The notes below the pieces were generated by a model. The model did no database searches. It was given only the letters and a program-made list of their open reading frames with translations, and had not been told where the DNA came from. Below are positions 28,626 through 35,821 of a stretch of 64,000 nt of DNA, piece after piece. Both the position numbers and the translations under genes were made by a program. Source of the stretch: Cyanobium sp. N.Huapi 1H5 (GTDB taxonomy: Bacteria; Cyanobacteriota; Cyanobacteriia; PCC-6307; Cyanobiaceae); NCBI RefSeq assembly GCF_024345535.1, contig NZ_JAGQBH010000001.1, forward strand, positions 682,001 through 746,000. The letters are read 5' to 3'. Within the stretch, counting starts at the first letter, position 1. Every line of letters begins with the position of its first letter.

Positions 28626-29741
28626 ATGGCTTCCAACGCTCCCTTCGCCCTGGCGGCCGCCGCCGGCGGTGCGCCGCTGCTGCTGCGGCAGCTGTTTGAC
28701 GCCGAGACCAGCACCTTCACCTACCTGCTGGCGGATGTGGCCTCCCGGCAGGGGGTGCTGATCGATTCGGTGTACGAGCAGCATCCGCGCGATCTCTCCC
28801 TGATCCGGGAGCTGGGCATCCAGCTGGTCGCCAGTCTCGACACCCACGTGCATGCCGACCACGTGACCGGCAGCTGGCGACTGCATCGGGCCACCGGCTG
28901 CTCCATCGCCCTGGCCGCCGTCGCCGGGGCGGAGAACGTGACCCTGCCCCTGCGCCATGGCGATCGGGTGAGCTTCGGCGGCCGCCATCTGGAGGTGCGC
29001 GCCACCCCCGGCCACACCGATGGTTGCCTCAGCGTGGTGCTCGATGACCACAGCGTGGCTTTCACCGGTGACGCCCTGCTGGTGCGGGGCTGCGGTCGCT
29101 GCGACTTCCAGCAGGGGGATGCCTCTACCCTGTACCACTCGATCACCGAGCAGCTCCTCTCCCTGCCCGACCACTGCCTGCTCTACCCGGCCCACGATTA
29201 CAGCGGCCGCGCAGTGAGTTCGGTGGCCGAGGAGAAGGCCTACAACGCCCGGCTCGGGGGCGAGGCCGACGAGCGCGACTTCGTGGGCTACATGGAGAAC
29301 CTGCACCTCCCCCACCCCAACCGGATCTCCGTGGCCCTGCCGGCCAACCTGCGCTCAGGCCGGCCCGCCGACGGTGGCCTGGAGGAGGCGGACGACTGGG
29401 CCCCGATCGAGCGCAGCTATGCCGGCCTGCCCGAACTGACGGCCGACTGGGTGGCCGACCACCGCGAGGCCCTGACGCTGGTGGACGTGCGTTCCGAAGC
29501 GGAGGTGCAGGGCCCGGATGGTCGCATCCCGGGCAGCTTGCTGATTCCCCTGCCCGAGTTGCAGATCCGGGCCGACGAGATCCCCACGAATCGTCCCACG
29601 GTGGTGCTTTGCCACTCCGGCAGCCGCTCCGCCCTGGCGACCCAACAGCTACAGAAGAAGGGGCTCACACGCGTGGCCAACATGCGCGGCGGTCTGCGGG
29701 CCTGGAAGGCGCAGGGGCTGCCGCTGGAGCATCCCGCGTGA
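28626..29741 (+). CDS. Persulfide dioxygenase-like metallo-beta-lactamase fused to rhodanese
   Basis: The 371-residue protein joins an ETHE1/Blh-like metallo-beta-lactamase domain (~1-250) to a rhodanese domain (~270-371). Metal motifs are 'DTHVHADHVTGS', 'ATPGHTDG', 'FTGDALLVRGCGRCDFQ' and 'LYPAHDYSGR'. The rhodanese loop 'VVLCHSGSRSA' keeps the active Cys. ETHE1-type enzymes oxidise glutathione persulfide to sulfite with O2, and the rhodanese part passes sulfane sulfur. With the two YeeE/YedE halves it forms a sulfide/persulfide handling operon. No ArsR/BigR-type regulator gene is beside it. Confidence 0.9.
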   Translation: MASNAPFALAAAAGGAPLLLRQLFDAETSTFTYLLADVASRQGVLIDSVYEQHPRDLSLIRELGIQLVASLDTHVHADHVTGSWRLHRATGCSIALAAVAGAENVTLPLRHGDRVSFGGRHLEVRATPGHTDGCLSVVLDDHSVAFTGDALLVRGCGRCDFQQGDASTLYHSITEQLLSLPDHCLLYPAHDYSGRAVSSVAEEKAYNARLGGEADERDFVGYMENLHLPHPNRISVALPANLRSGRPADGGLEEADDWAPIERSYAGLPELTADWVADHREALTLVDVRSEAEVQGPDGRIPGSLLIPLPELQIRADEIPTNRPTVVLCHSGSRSALATQQLQKKGLTRVANMRGGLRAWKAQGLPLEHPA

Positions 29742-29959
29742 TTCACAACATTGCGCTCTGCTGTAGCCGTGGACACAGGTGGTTCACGGACGCTTTAACC
29801 GCAGCTGGGGTTGGCGTTCCTACTTAGAGTGGCGTTGTGGGTCAAGGTTTTAAGAGGCTGGTTGCTGTGAACTCAGTTGTCTCATCAGGAATGTACCTGC
29901 CATCTGGGGATGGTTCACGGAACCTCCTAAGAACAAGTTAGACGTCAGAGGAGAAGCTT
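29742..29959. other. Non-coding gap with a 7-base integron-like core site
   Basis: This 218-base gap separates the sulfur operon from the nuclease-like gene and marks a drop in GC content. TGGTTCACGGA occurs twice (29780-29790, 29911-29921). GTTAGAC at 29937-29943 fits the GTTRRRY crossover core of integron recombination sites, and the bases before it (CCTAAGAACAA) recall attI-type sequence, though that match could be chance. GAGGAGAAG at 29948-29956 is the ribosome site of the next gene. I see no gene here. Confidence 0.45.
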
Positions 29960-31198
29960 GTGGCTCGGGAAGACTACTTGTTCACGGGGGCTGATTGGCA
30001 TTCAGTTGATCGGCACCAGCGCCAGCAAATGGTCGCAGAGATCGAGAAGGTCGACCCTGATCGCCTACTGAATACCTCTGTAGACGATTTGGCGCTCTAC
30101 TTCTCTGAGAAGTACAAGATCGACGTTCCGGTTCTTGACGAAGAGAACCTGACGGTCGATCAGCGAGAGAAGCAGATTGACGTCAGCAGGGACCGGAACC
30201 GGCACATCTCAGACCGAAGCAGACCGTTCTACATCACCGGGTCGGAAATCGAAGTTGAGATCCCTTTCACCGGCGAGGCAGAGGCCTTCAAGATCCAGCC
30301 GAATCCGTACACACTGAGTCCGCCTAGGGCAAGCGTGCGTGGCAACCTACTGACGTTCGCGATCGCAGGAACAAACCTTGAGGCAGCGGAGGTGCGGGCA
30401 GAGATAGAAAGGACCGTTCGAGAGGTCCAATCGTATCTGACGAATCTTCGAAACAACGTGGCCGGATTGAATGGGCAACTTCAGGGCGAGGCTCGCACTG
30501 CGATTGAGGCGCGACGCAACAAGCTACTTGCAAACCGCAATACTGTTGCGTCGCTCGGCTTTAAGATGAAGGAGAGGCAGAACGCTCAGAAGACATATGT
30601 TCCGGCGGAGGTGCGGAAGAAGATTTCCCCTGTTATGCCTCCCGCGAGTTCTGCGCCGTACAAGCCGGAGCCCACGCTGGGCCAGAACGACTATGAGCAC
30701 ATTCTTGGTGTCATGCAAGGCATGACACAAGTTATGGAACTGAGCCCCTCCGCATTTCATGACGTTGACGAAGAAGCTTTGCGATCGCATTTCCTCGTTC
30801 AACTCAACGGGCACTACCAAGGCCAAGCTACTGGAGAGACTTTCAACTACGAAGGCAAAACGGACATTCTTATTCGCTCGGAAGGCCGGAACATCTTCAT
30901 CGCCGAGTGCAAGTTCTGGTCGGGACCTAAGAAGCTTGCGGAGACTATCGACCAGCTCCTTGGCTACAGCTCCTGGAGAGACACAAAAACAGCGGTGGTG
31001 GTGTTCAATCGGAACCGCGATTTCTCAAAGGTGTTGGCGGCAATTCCGGACGCGGTCCGTGCGCACCCGCAATGCAAGAAGGACTTGCCAGGGTCGACCG
31101 AGACAATCTTCCGATACCTGTTTGCTAATCGAGATGACAGAAATCGCGAGCTGTACCTGACTGTAATGGCCTTCGACGTACCAACACCGCGGCCGTGA
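29960..31198 (+). CDS. Uncharacterised protein with C-terminal PD-(D/E)XK nuclease-like domain
   Basis: A 412-residue soluble protein. The C-terminal third has the core of a restriction-endonuclease fold: 'GKTDILIRSEGRNIFIAECK' gives D-x(n)-E-x-K, followed by 'GYSSWRDTKTAVVVFNRN', where a Gln-rich helix ('IDQLLGYSS') matches the usual after-motif helix. The N-terminal two thirds (acidic, with helix ~155-190) match nothing I know. The start is GTG at 29960 with a strong GAGGAG site. Codon use is less GC-rich than the flanks. The gene is bounded by a GTTAGAC core upstream and an attC-like hairpin 1 base after its stop. A defence or DNA-processing role is possible but unproven. Confidence 0.75.
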   Translation: MAREDYLFTGADWHSVDRHQRQQMVAEIEKVDPDRLLNTSVDDLALYFSEKYKIDVPVLDEENLTVDQREKQIDVSRDRNRHISDRSRPFYITGSEIEVEIPFTGEAEAFKIQPNPYTLSPPRASVRGNLLTFAIAGTNLEAAEVRAEIERTVREVQSYLTNLRNNVAGLNGQLQGEARTAIEARRNKLLANRNTVASLGFKMKERQNAQKTYVPAEVRKKISPVMPPASSAPYKPEPTLGQNDYEHILGVMQGMTQVMELSPSAFHDVDEEALRSHFLVQLNGHYQGQATGETFNYEGKTDILIRSEGRNIFIAECKFWSGPKKLAETIDQLLGYSSWRDTKTAVVVFNRNRDFSKVLAAIPDAVRAHPQCKKDLPGSTETIFRYLFANRDDRNRELYLTVMAFDVPTPRP

Positions 31199-31199
31199 C

Positions 31200-31257
31200 G
31201 TCTAGCAGGACGTTCCAGGCGGCGGCCTACGGCCGCGCCTGAACTCCAACGTTGATG
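31200..31257 (+). repeat. attC-like recombination site (integron cassette end)
   Basis: A 58-base imperfect palindrome begins right after the stop codon. GTTCCAGGCGGCGGCC (31212-31227) pairs with GGCCGCGCCTGAAC (31231-31244) through a TAC loop, with two unpaired bases on the left strand only, as in folded attC sites with extrahelical bases. The outer boxes are GTCTAGC (31200-31206) and GTTGATG (31251-31257), degenerate versions of RYYYAAC and GTTRRRY. Length, layout and position resemble short attC sites of mobile integrons. The degenerate boxes suggest a weak or decayed site. Confidence 0.62.
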
Positions 31258-31337
31258 AATTCAAATGAAAACCAAGCAAGTAGAATGTGTCATGAGTAGA
31301 GTCCAAAGTAGAGACTAGCCTACGGCGCACGACTAAG

Positions 31338-32084
31338 ATGCAACCATCAGAATCCAAGATCGCGCTCCTGATTGACGCTGACAATGCTCCAGCTGCCAAG
31401 ATCTCGGCAATCGTATCCGAAATCGCAAAATATGGAATTGCCAATATACGCAAGGCCTATGGCAACTGGAAGAGCCCGACATTGAGATCATGGGAAGAGT
31501 GCTTGCAGGAGTATGCGATTTGCCCAGTCCAGCAATTTGACCTCACCAAGGGCAAGAACGCCACTGACGCAGCGATGATCATCGATGCCATGGACTTGCT
31601 CTATACCCAGAAGCTGGACGCCTTTGCGATTGTTTCGAGCGACAGCGACTTCACTCCTCTTGTGATGAGAATCCTGACTAGCGGATTGAAAGTCTACGGC
31701 TTTGGTGAAAAGAAGACCCCGTTGCCTTTTGTTTACGCCTGCTCGACCTTCTTGTACCTGGAGACGATCGACCAGGCGATGGCCTCAACTGAGCTTTCTA
31801 TTCCATGGGTGGGAATCAAGAAGACTGGCAAGGAGTTGAAGCAAGATACAAGGCTTATCAATTTGTTGCGGAGTGCTGTGTCCAGTGCTGCGGATGACGA
31901 CGGGTGGTCAAATCTTGCTCCGGTGGGGACGCACATCGCCAATCAAACCTCCTTTGACCCACGTAACTACGGCTATGCAAAGCTCAGTGGATTGTTTGAG
32001 GCGATTGACTTGTTCGAGACGCAGCGAAGAAACAAGGCTGTCTATGTACGAAGCAAGCAGAAAAACGGCCATCCTCAAAAGTGA
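31338..32084 (+). CDS. NYN-domain nuclease-like protein with C-terminal OST-HTH/LOTUS-like region
   Basis: The 248-residue protein opens with a NYN (PIN-like) domain: 'IALLIDADNAPAAKISAIV' with the first acidic pair, 'DLTKGKNATDAAMIIDAMDL' and 'FAIVSSDSDFTPLVMRI', which place four Asp residues for metal binding. The C-terminal ~80 residues ('LINLLRSAVSSAADDDGWSN', 'FDPRNYGYAKLSGLFEAI') look like an OST-HTH/LOTUS RNA-binding domain. Such proteins are usually predicted RNases. The GC content is low compared with the flanks. It lies 81 bases behind the attC-like site. Confidence 0.87.
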   Translation: MQPSESKIALLIDADNAPAAKISAIVSEIAKYGIANIRKAYGNWKSPTLRSWEECLQEYAICPVQQFDLTKGKNATDAAMIIDAMDLLYTQKLDAFAIVSSDSDFTPLVMRILTSGLKVYGFGEKKTPLPFVYACSTFLYLETIDQAMASTELSIPWVGIKKTGKELKQDTRLINLLRSAVSSAADDDGWSNLAPVGTHIANQTSFDPRNYGYAKLSGLFEAIDLFETQRRNKAVYVRSKQKNGHPQK

Positions 32085-32118
32085 AGGGTCCGAAAGCCTC
32101 CAATGATGAGGCTCACTT
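32079..32118. terminator. Hairpin between convergent genes
   Basis: AGCCTC (32095-32100) and GAGGCT (32108-32113) form a 6-base stem with a 7-base loop, extended by AAGTG/CACTT after an internal loop. It lies between the ends of the NYN gene and the leftward HNH gene and may end both transcripts. No T-run follows, so the call is modest. Confidence 0.35.
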
Positions 32119-33156
32119 CTTGTGATATCTCACCTTCTGCCCCTCCCGCTCACTCTGGAAGCGCTGCAGCCGGTGGGTCAACGTCCGTAGCCGTTTCATG
32201 TCGCGCGAATTGACCGGATCGAAAAGATCACCCCGTGCCGTTTCGATGAACACCAGTACATCCTTCGGGGTACAGGGGCCGCTTTTCCAGCCATGAAACT
32301 CACGATGCAGATCGGGCACCAGCACCAAGATGTTCTCCGGCAGGTCGGCCAGGTCCGGTCGGCTTCGGCGGTCGAACAGATGGTGGCCGTCGAGGTCGAT
32401 CTTCTTGTGCACCGCCGCTTTTTTGCCGGTGATTTCGCAGCGATGGCCGGCCGCCGACTTGGCGCGCTTGATCGCCCGGTTCACCCCATCGGTGAGGTAG
32501 CGGATCTCGGAGTTGAAGCAGGCTTCCACCACATCGCCCACGGCTTCGATCCAGGCCTGACGCGTTTTGGTGATGCGGCTGTTGACCCGCATGTCGCGGG
32601 CCACACGGGCGATGCCCCGCTGGCTGATCAGCACCTGCCGCTCCTCGTTCTCCAGGAAATCCTTATTGAGCTCAAGGGCTTCTTCCCCCTCCTCCGTACC
32701 AGCGGTGCGCAGCCGCTCCCATGAGTTGGACAGGCCCTTGTAGTTGGTCTGCAGGATCCCCACCGTGGTTTTGCGGCTCACGAAGGCCAGATCGCCCCGG
32801 ATCTCCAGAGTGCCGCCGGCCTCGATGAACTCCTGGGTGATCCGCCGTGACACCAACAGTTGCTTGCGCTTCTGCTTCACGTTGAACAGCCGCTCACGGA
32901 ACCAACCCAGCACGCCCGTCTTCTCGGTGGCTTCGATGTAGCGGGCCAGGGCCTCCACTCCCTCCTCGCTGAAGCGCCGGGGGCGCCGCCCATTGGCGCC
33001 GGCCACGGCGGGGCCGGCGTACTCGAAATGCTCGCCCTCCACCAGCTCCCATTCGTCGTCGGCTTTGGCATCGAACGCCTCGACGATGTTGTAGAGGATG
33101 TCAATCCGTTTCCCGAGAATCCTGGCCGTTTCCTGGGCCGTCAAAAAGTCGCGCAT
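32113..33156 (-). CDS. HNH-endonuclease-like protein, partner of J-domain protein
   Basis: The 347-residue protein begins with a possible helix-turn-helix/excisionase-like region ('FLTAQETARILGKRIDILYN'), has a basic middle part, and ends with an HNH-like nuclease domain at ~235-300: 'HRCEITGKK', 'IDLDGHHLFDRRSRPDLAD', 'LPENILVLVPDLHREFHGW'. The His pair and the later Asn and His fit a beta-beta-alpha metal finger. It lies 4 bases after the J-domain gene, so the two form an operon. I know no described system with this pair; DNA cleavage in defence or a mobile-element function are both possible. Confidence 0.72.
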   Translation of the reverse strand: MRDFLTAQETARILGKRIDILYNIVEAFDAKADDEWELVEGEHFEYAGPAVAGANGRRPRRFSEEGVEALARYIEATEKTGVLGWFRERLFNVKQKRKQLLVSRRITQEFIEAGGTLEIRGDLAFVSRKTTVGILQTNYKGLSNSWERLRTAGTEEGEEALELNKDFLENEERQVLISQRGIARVARDMRVNSRITKTRQAWIEAVGDVVEACFNSEIRYLTDGVNRAIKRAKSAAGHRCEITGKKAAVHKKIDLDGHHLFDRRSRPDLADLPENILVLVPDLHREFHGWKSGPCTPKDVLVFIETARGDLFDPVNSRDMKRLRTLTHRLQRFQSEREGQKVRYHKK

Positions 33157-33160
33157 CGTT

Positions 33161-33808
33161 TCAGGGCATCAGGGCAAGGATCGAGTCCTTCATGGTCTGC
33201 AGGCGTTCCGCCACGCGGGGATCGCCGCCGTGGTCGGGGTGATGCACCTGGATCAGGCGCCGGAACGCCTCGCGCACCTCATCCGCGGTGGCGGTCTTCG
33301 GGTCGAGGCCGAACACCACCCAGGGCCGGAAGTGCTGCAGCACGTCGATGCCGTTGATCACGGTGGGTCCGTCCTCCAGGTTCCGCTCGTTGGCCGGAAT
33401 GCCGATGAAGCGCCGATAGAGCACCAGCCAGTCGTCCTTGCTTTTCAGCGCCACCTCTTCGCCCGTCATCGAGAGCTGGAAGTTCTTGTCCTTGCGCAGC
33501 TGGGTGACGGTCTTGCACCTGAAATGGGCCAGCACCTTGTTCTTGATCTCGGTGGCGGTGGGGGGCTTGGGCTTCGGTGGCGGCGGATCCTTGAACGCTG
33601 CCCCGTTGATCGTCTGCGCGAAGGCCAGCAGATCGGCCTCGTCCAGCTCCGGCTTTGCCAGGAGCGCCTGGATCAACCCCCTGACCTCCGTCAGCGTCAG
33701 CTTCTTGCTTCGGGCGGCCACAGGCCAGTGGTGGAAACGATTTTCATCCTGGCCAGAGGCCTCCGGCGTTGTCTGGGGGCTTAGGAAACTGTCGTGTTTC
33801 GCCTGCAT
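33161..33808 (-). CDS. Protein with C-terminal J-domain (DnaJ-like)
   Basis: The 215-residue protein has an uncharacterised N-terminal part and a J-domain at its very C-terminus (~160-215): 'FGLDPKTATADEVREAFRRL' then 'IQVHHPDHGGDPRVAERLQT', with the HPD motif needed to stimulate Hsp70. C-terminal placement and absence of Gly/Phe and zinc regions mark a specialised (type C) J-protein. 'AHFRCKTVTQLRKDKNF' in the middle is conserved-looking but unknown. The ATG at 33808 is preferred to 33829. It precedes the HNH gene by 4 bases and probably links that nuclease to Hsp70 action. Confidence 0.78.
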   Translation of the reverse strand: MQAKHDSFLSPQTTPEASGQDENRFHHWPVAARSKKLTLTEVRGLIQALLAKPELDEADLLAFAQTINGAAFKDPPPPKPKPPTATEIKNKVLAHFRCKTVTQLRKDKNFQLSMTGEEVALKSKDDWLVLYRRFIGIPANERNLEDGPTVINGIDVLQHFRPWVVFGLDPKTATADEVREAFRRLIQVHHPDHGGDPRVAERLQTMKDSILALMP

Positions 33809-33871
33809 GACTGAGCCCGCGGCAGCCACCAGAACGCCTGGCCTGTCTGGGTTCGGTGCTAAGGAGTGCCT

Positions 33872-33881
33872 TTGCTAGGTT
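33872..33881 (+). promoter_or_regulatory. Candidate extended -10 promoter of the rfb cluster
   Basis: TTGCTAGGTT lies 30 bases before rfbF and is identical to the decamer ahead of the thiC riboswitch. TG-n-TAGGTT would serve as an extended -10. It stands in the 103-base divergent gap with the J-domain gene. The -35 region is not clear. Confidence 0.33.
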
Positions 33882-33911
33882 GCCGCCGCCTGCCTGGCCC
33901 GTTGCTGCCTG

Positions 33912-34685
33912 ATGAAAGCCGTCATCCTGGCCGGTGGACTGGGTACCCGACTCGCAGAGGAGACCCACCTGCGGCCCAAGCCGATGGTGGAGATCGGCGG
34001 CAAGCCGATCCTGTGGCACATCCTCAAGATCTACAGCCACCACGGCATCAACGATTTCATCATCTGTTGTGGCTACAAGGGTTATGTGATCAAGGAATAC
34101 TTCGCCAACTATTTCCTGCACACCAGTGATGTCACCTTCCATATGGATCTCAACCATATGGAAGTGCACCGCCAGAAGGCCGAACCCTGGAAGGTTACCC
34201 TGGTCGACACCGGCGATGCCACCCTCACCGGCGGCCGTCTGGCCCGGGTGCGCAGCTACCTCCCCGACGACGAGTCCTTTTGCTTCACCTACGGCGACGG
34301 CGTCGCCGATGTGGACATCACCGCCCTGATCGCCCACCACCAGCGCCAGGGCCTCCAGGCCACCCTCACCGCCGTCCAGCCCCCCGGCCGCTACGGCGCC
34401 CTGCACCTCGACGGCGATGTGGTCACCGACTTCGAGGAGAAGCCCGACGGCGACAATGCCTGGATCAACGGCGGCTTTTTCGTGCTCGAGCCCCCCGTGA
34501 TCGACCTGATCGACGGCGACCAGTGCGTCTGGGAGCAAGCCCCCCTCAAGGCCCTGGCCACCCAGGGCCAGCTCAACTCCTTCAAACACCGCGGCTTCTG
34601 GCAGCCCATGGACACCCTGCGCGACCGCCAGCGCCTCGAAGACCTCTGGCAGCAGGGCCGCGCCCCCTGGAAGATCTGGAGCTGA
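33912..34685 (+). CDS. rfbF: Glucose-1-phosphate cytidylyltransferase
   Basis: The 257-residue nucleotidyltransferase begins with '[20 protein letters not shown]' and '[20 protein letters not shown]', the RfbF/AscA pattern, and includes '[13 protein letters not shown]' and '[17 protein letters not shown]'. It makes CDP-glucose from CTP and glucose-1-phosphate, the first committed step to CDP-3,6-dideoxyhexoses. It starts a tight rightward operon, with rfbG 2 bases after its stop. Confidence 0.95.
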   Translation: MKAVILAGGLGTRLAEETHLRPKPMVEIGGKPILWHILKIYSHHGINDFIICCGYKGYVIKEYFANYFLHTSDVTFHMDLNHMEVHRQKAEPWKVTLVDTGDATLTGGRLARVRSYLPDDESFCFTYGDGVADVDITALIAHHQRQGLQATLTAVQPPGRYGALHLDGDVVTDFEEKPDGDNAWINGGFFVLEPPVIDLIDGDQCVWEQAPLKALATQGQLNSFKHRGFWQPMDTLRDRQRLEDLWQQGRAPWKIWS

Positions 34686-34687
34686 CC

Positions 34688-35821
34688 ATGGCCAGCACCT
34701 CCCTCCGGCGGGCCTGGCAGCAGCCCGATCCCGCCTTCTGGCAGGGCAAGCGGGTGCTGCTCACCGGCCACACCGGCTTCAAGGGCAGCTGGCTGGCCCT
34801 CTGGCTCTGCGAGCTGGGGGCCCAAGTCACCGGCTTTGCCCTGGCGCCGGACACCGAACCCTCCCTGTTCGACCAGCTGGGCCTGGCCGGCCGCCTCGAC
34901 CACCACGTGGGCGACCTGCGCGATCCGGCCGCCCTTCGCGAGCTGGTGGCCGCCGTCCAGCCGGAGGTGGTGCTGCACCTGGCGGCCCAGCCCCTGGTGC
35001 GGCGCAGCTACGCCGAGCCGGTGCTCACCTGGGAAACCAACGTCCTGGGCACCATCCACCTGATCGAGGCCCTGCGGCCCCTGGCCCAGCCCTGCGCCGC
35101 GGTGCTGATCACCACCGACAAGGTGTACCGCAACAACGAGTGGCTCTACGGCTACCGGGAGAACGACCCCCTCGGCGGCCACGACCCCTACAGCAGCAGC
35201 AAGGCCGCCGCCGAGCTGGCCATCAGCTCCTGGCGCGCCAGCTACTGCGGCACCCTGCCCCACCAGTCGCCCCACCTGCGCCTGGCCAGCGCCCGGGCCG
35301 GCAACGTCATCGGCGGTGGCGACTGGGCCGCCGACCGCATCATTCCCGACACCGTCCGCTCCCTGCGCGCCGGTGAGCCCATCACCCTGCGCAACCCCGG
35401 CGCCACCCGCCCCTGGCAGCACGTGCTCGAACCCCTCGGCGGCTACCTGGCCCTGGCCGAGGCCCTCGCCGAGCCGTCCGATGGCCTCGCGATGGCCGAA
35501 GCCTTCAACTTCGGGCCCCAGCTGGAGGCCAACCGGCCCGTGCAGGAGCTGGTGGAGCAGGCCCTGCTCCACTGGCCCGGCACCTGGATCGATGCCTCCG
35601 ACCCCACCGCCCCCCACGAGGCGGGTCTGTTGAATCTGGTGGTGGACAAAGCCCACCACCGCCTCGGCTGGGCGCCCCGCTGGGATTTCGCGACCACCAC
35701 CGCCCGCACGCTTCAGTGGTATCGCCGTGTGATCGAAGCCGGCGACGACCCCGTGTCCTGCTGCCTCGACGACCTCACCGCCTATCTCGCCTGCTGCCCG
35801 CCGGGCCGATCCACCCCATGA
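34688..35821 (+). CDS. rfbG: CDP-glucose 4,6-dehydratase
   Basis: The 377-residue extended SDR shows the NAD site 'VLLTGHTGFKGSWLALWL', 'VLHLAAQPLVRRSYAEPVLT' and 'ITTDKVYRNNEWLYGYRE' followed by the catalytic 'YSSSK'. This is the RfbG pattern. It turns CDP-glucose into CDP-4-keto-6-deoxyglucose. Start is the ATG at 34688; upstream sequence in this frame is out-of-frame rfbF. The end overlaps rfbH by 4 bases (ATGA). Confidence 0.95.
   Translation: MASTSLRRAWQQPDPAFWQGKRVLLTGHTGFKGSWLALWLCELGAQVTGFALAPDTEPSLFDQLGLAGRLDHHVGDLRDPAALRELVAAVQPEVVLHLAAQPLVRRSYAEPVLTWETNVLGTIHLIEALRPLAQPCAAVLITTDKVYRNNEWLYGYRENDPLGGHDPYSSSKAAAELAISSWRASYCGTLPHQSPHLRLASARAGNVIGGGDWAADRIIPDTVRSLRAGEPITLRNPGATRPWQHVLEPLGGYLALAEALAEPSDGLAMAEAFNFGPQLEANRPVQELVEQALLHWPGTWIDASDPTAPHEAGLLNLVVDKAHHRLGWAPRWDFATTTARTLQWYRRVIEAGDDPVSCCLDDLTAYLACCPPGRSTP

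Noticed and set aside
29780-29943. A second full attC upstream of the nuclease gene, using CTTTAAC as left box
   Set aside because: The left box does not fit RYYYAAC and no convincing stem joins it to GTTAGAC; only the core heptamer is reported.
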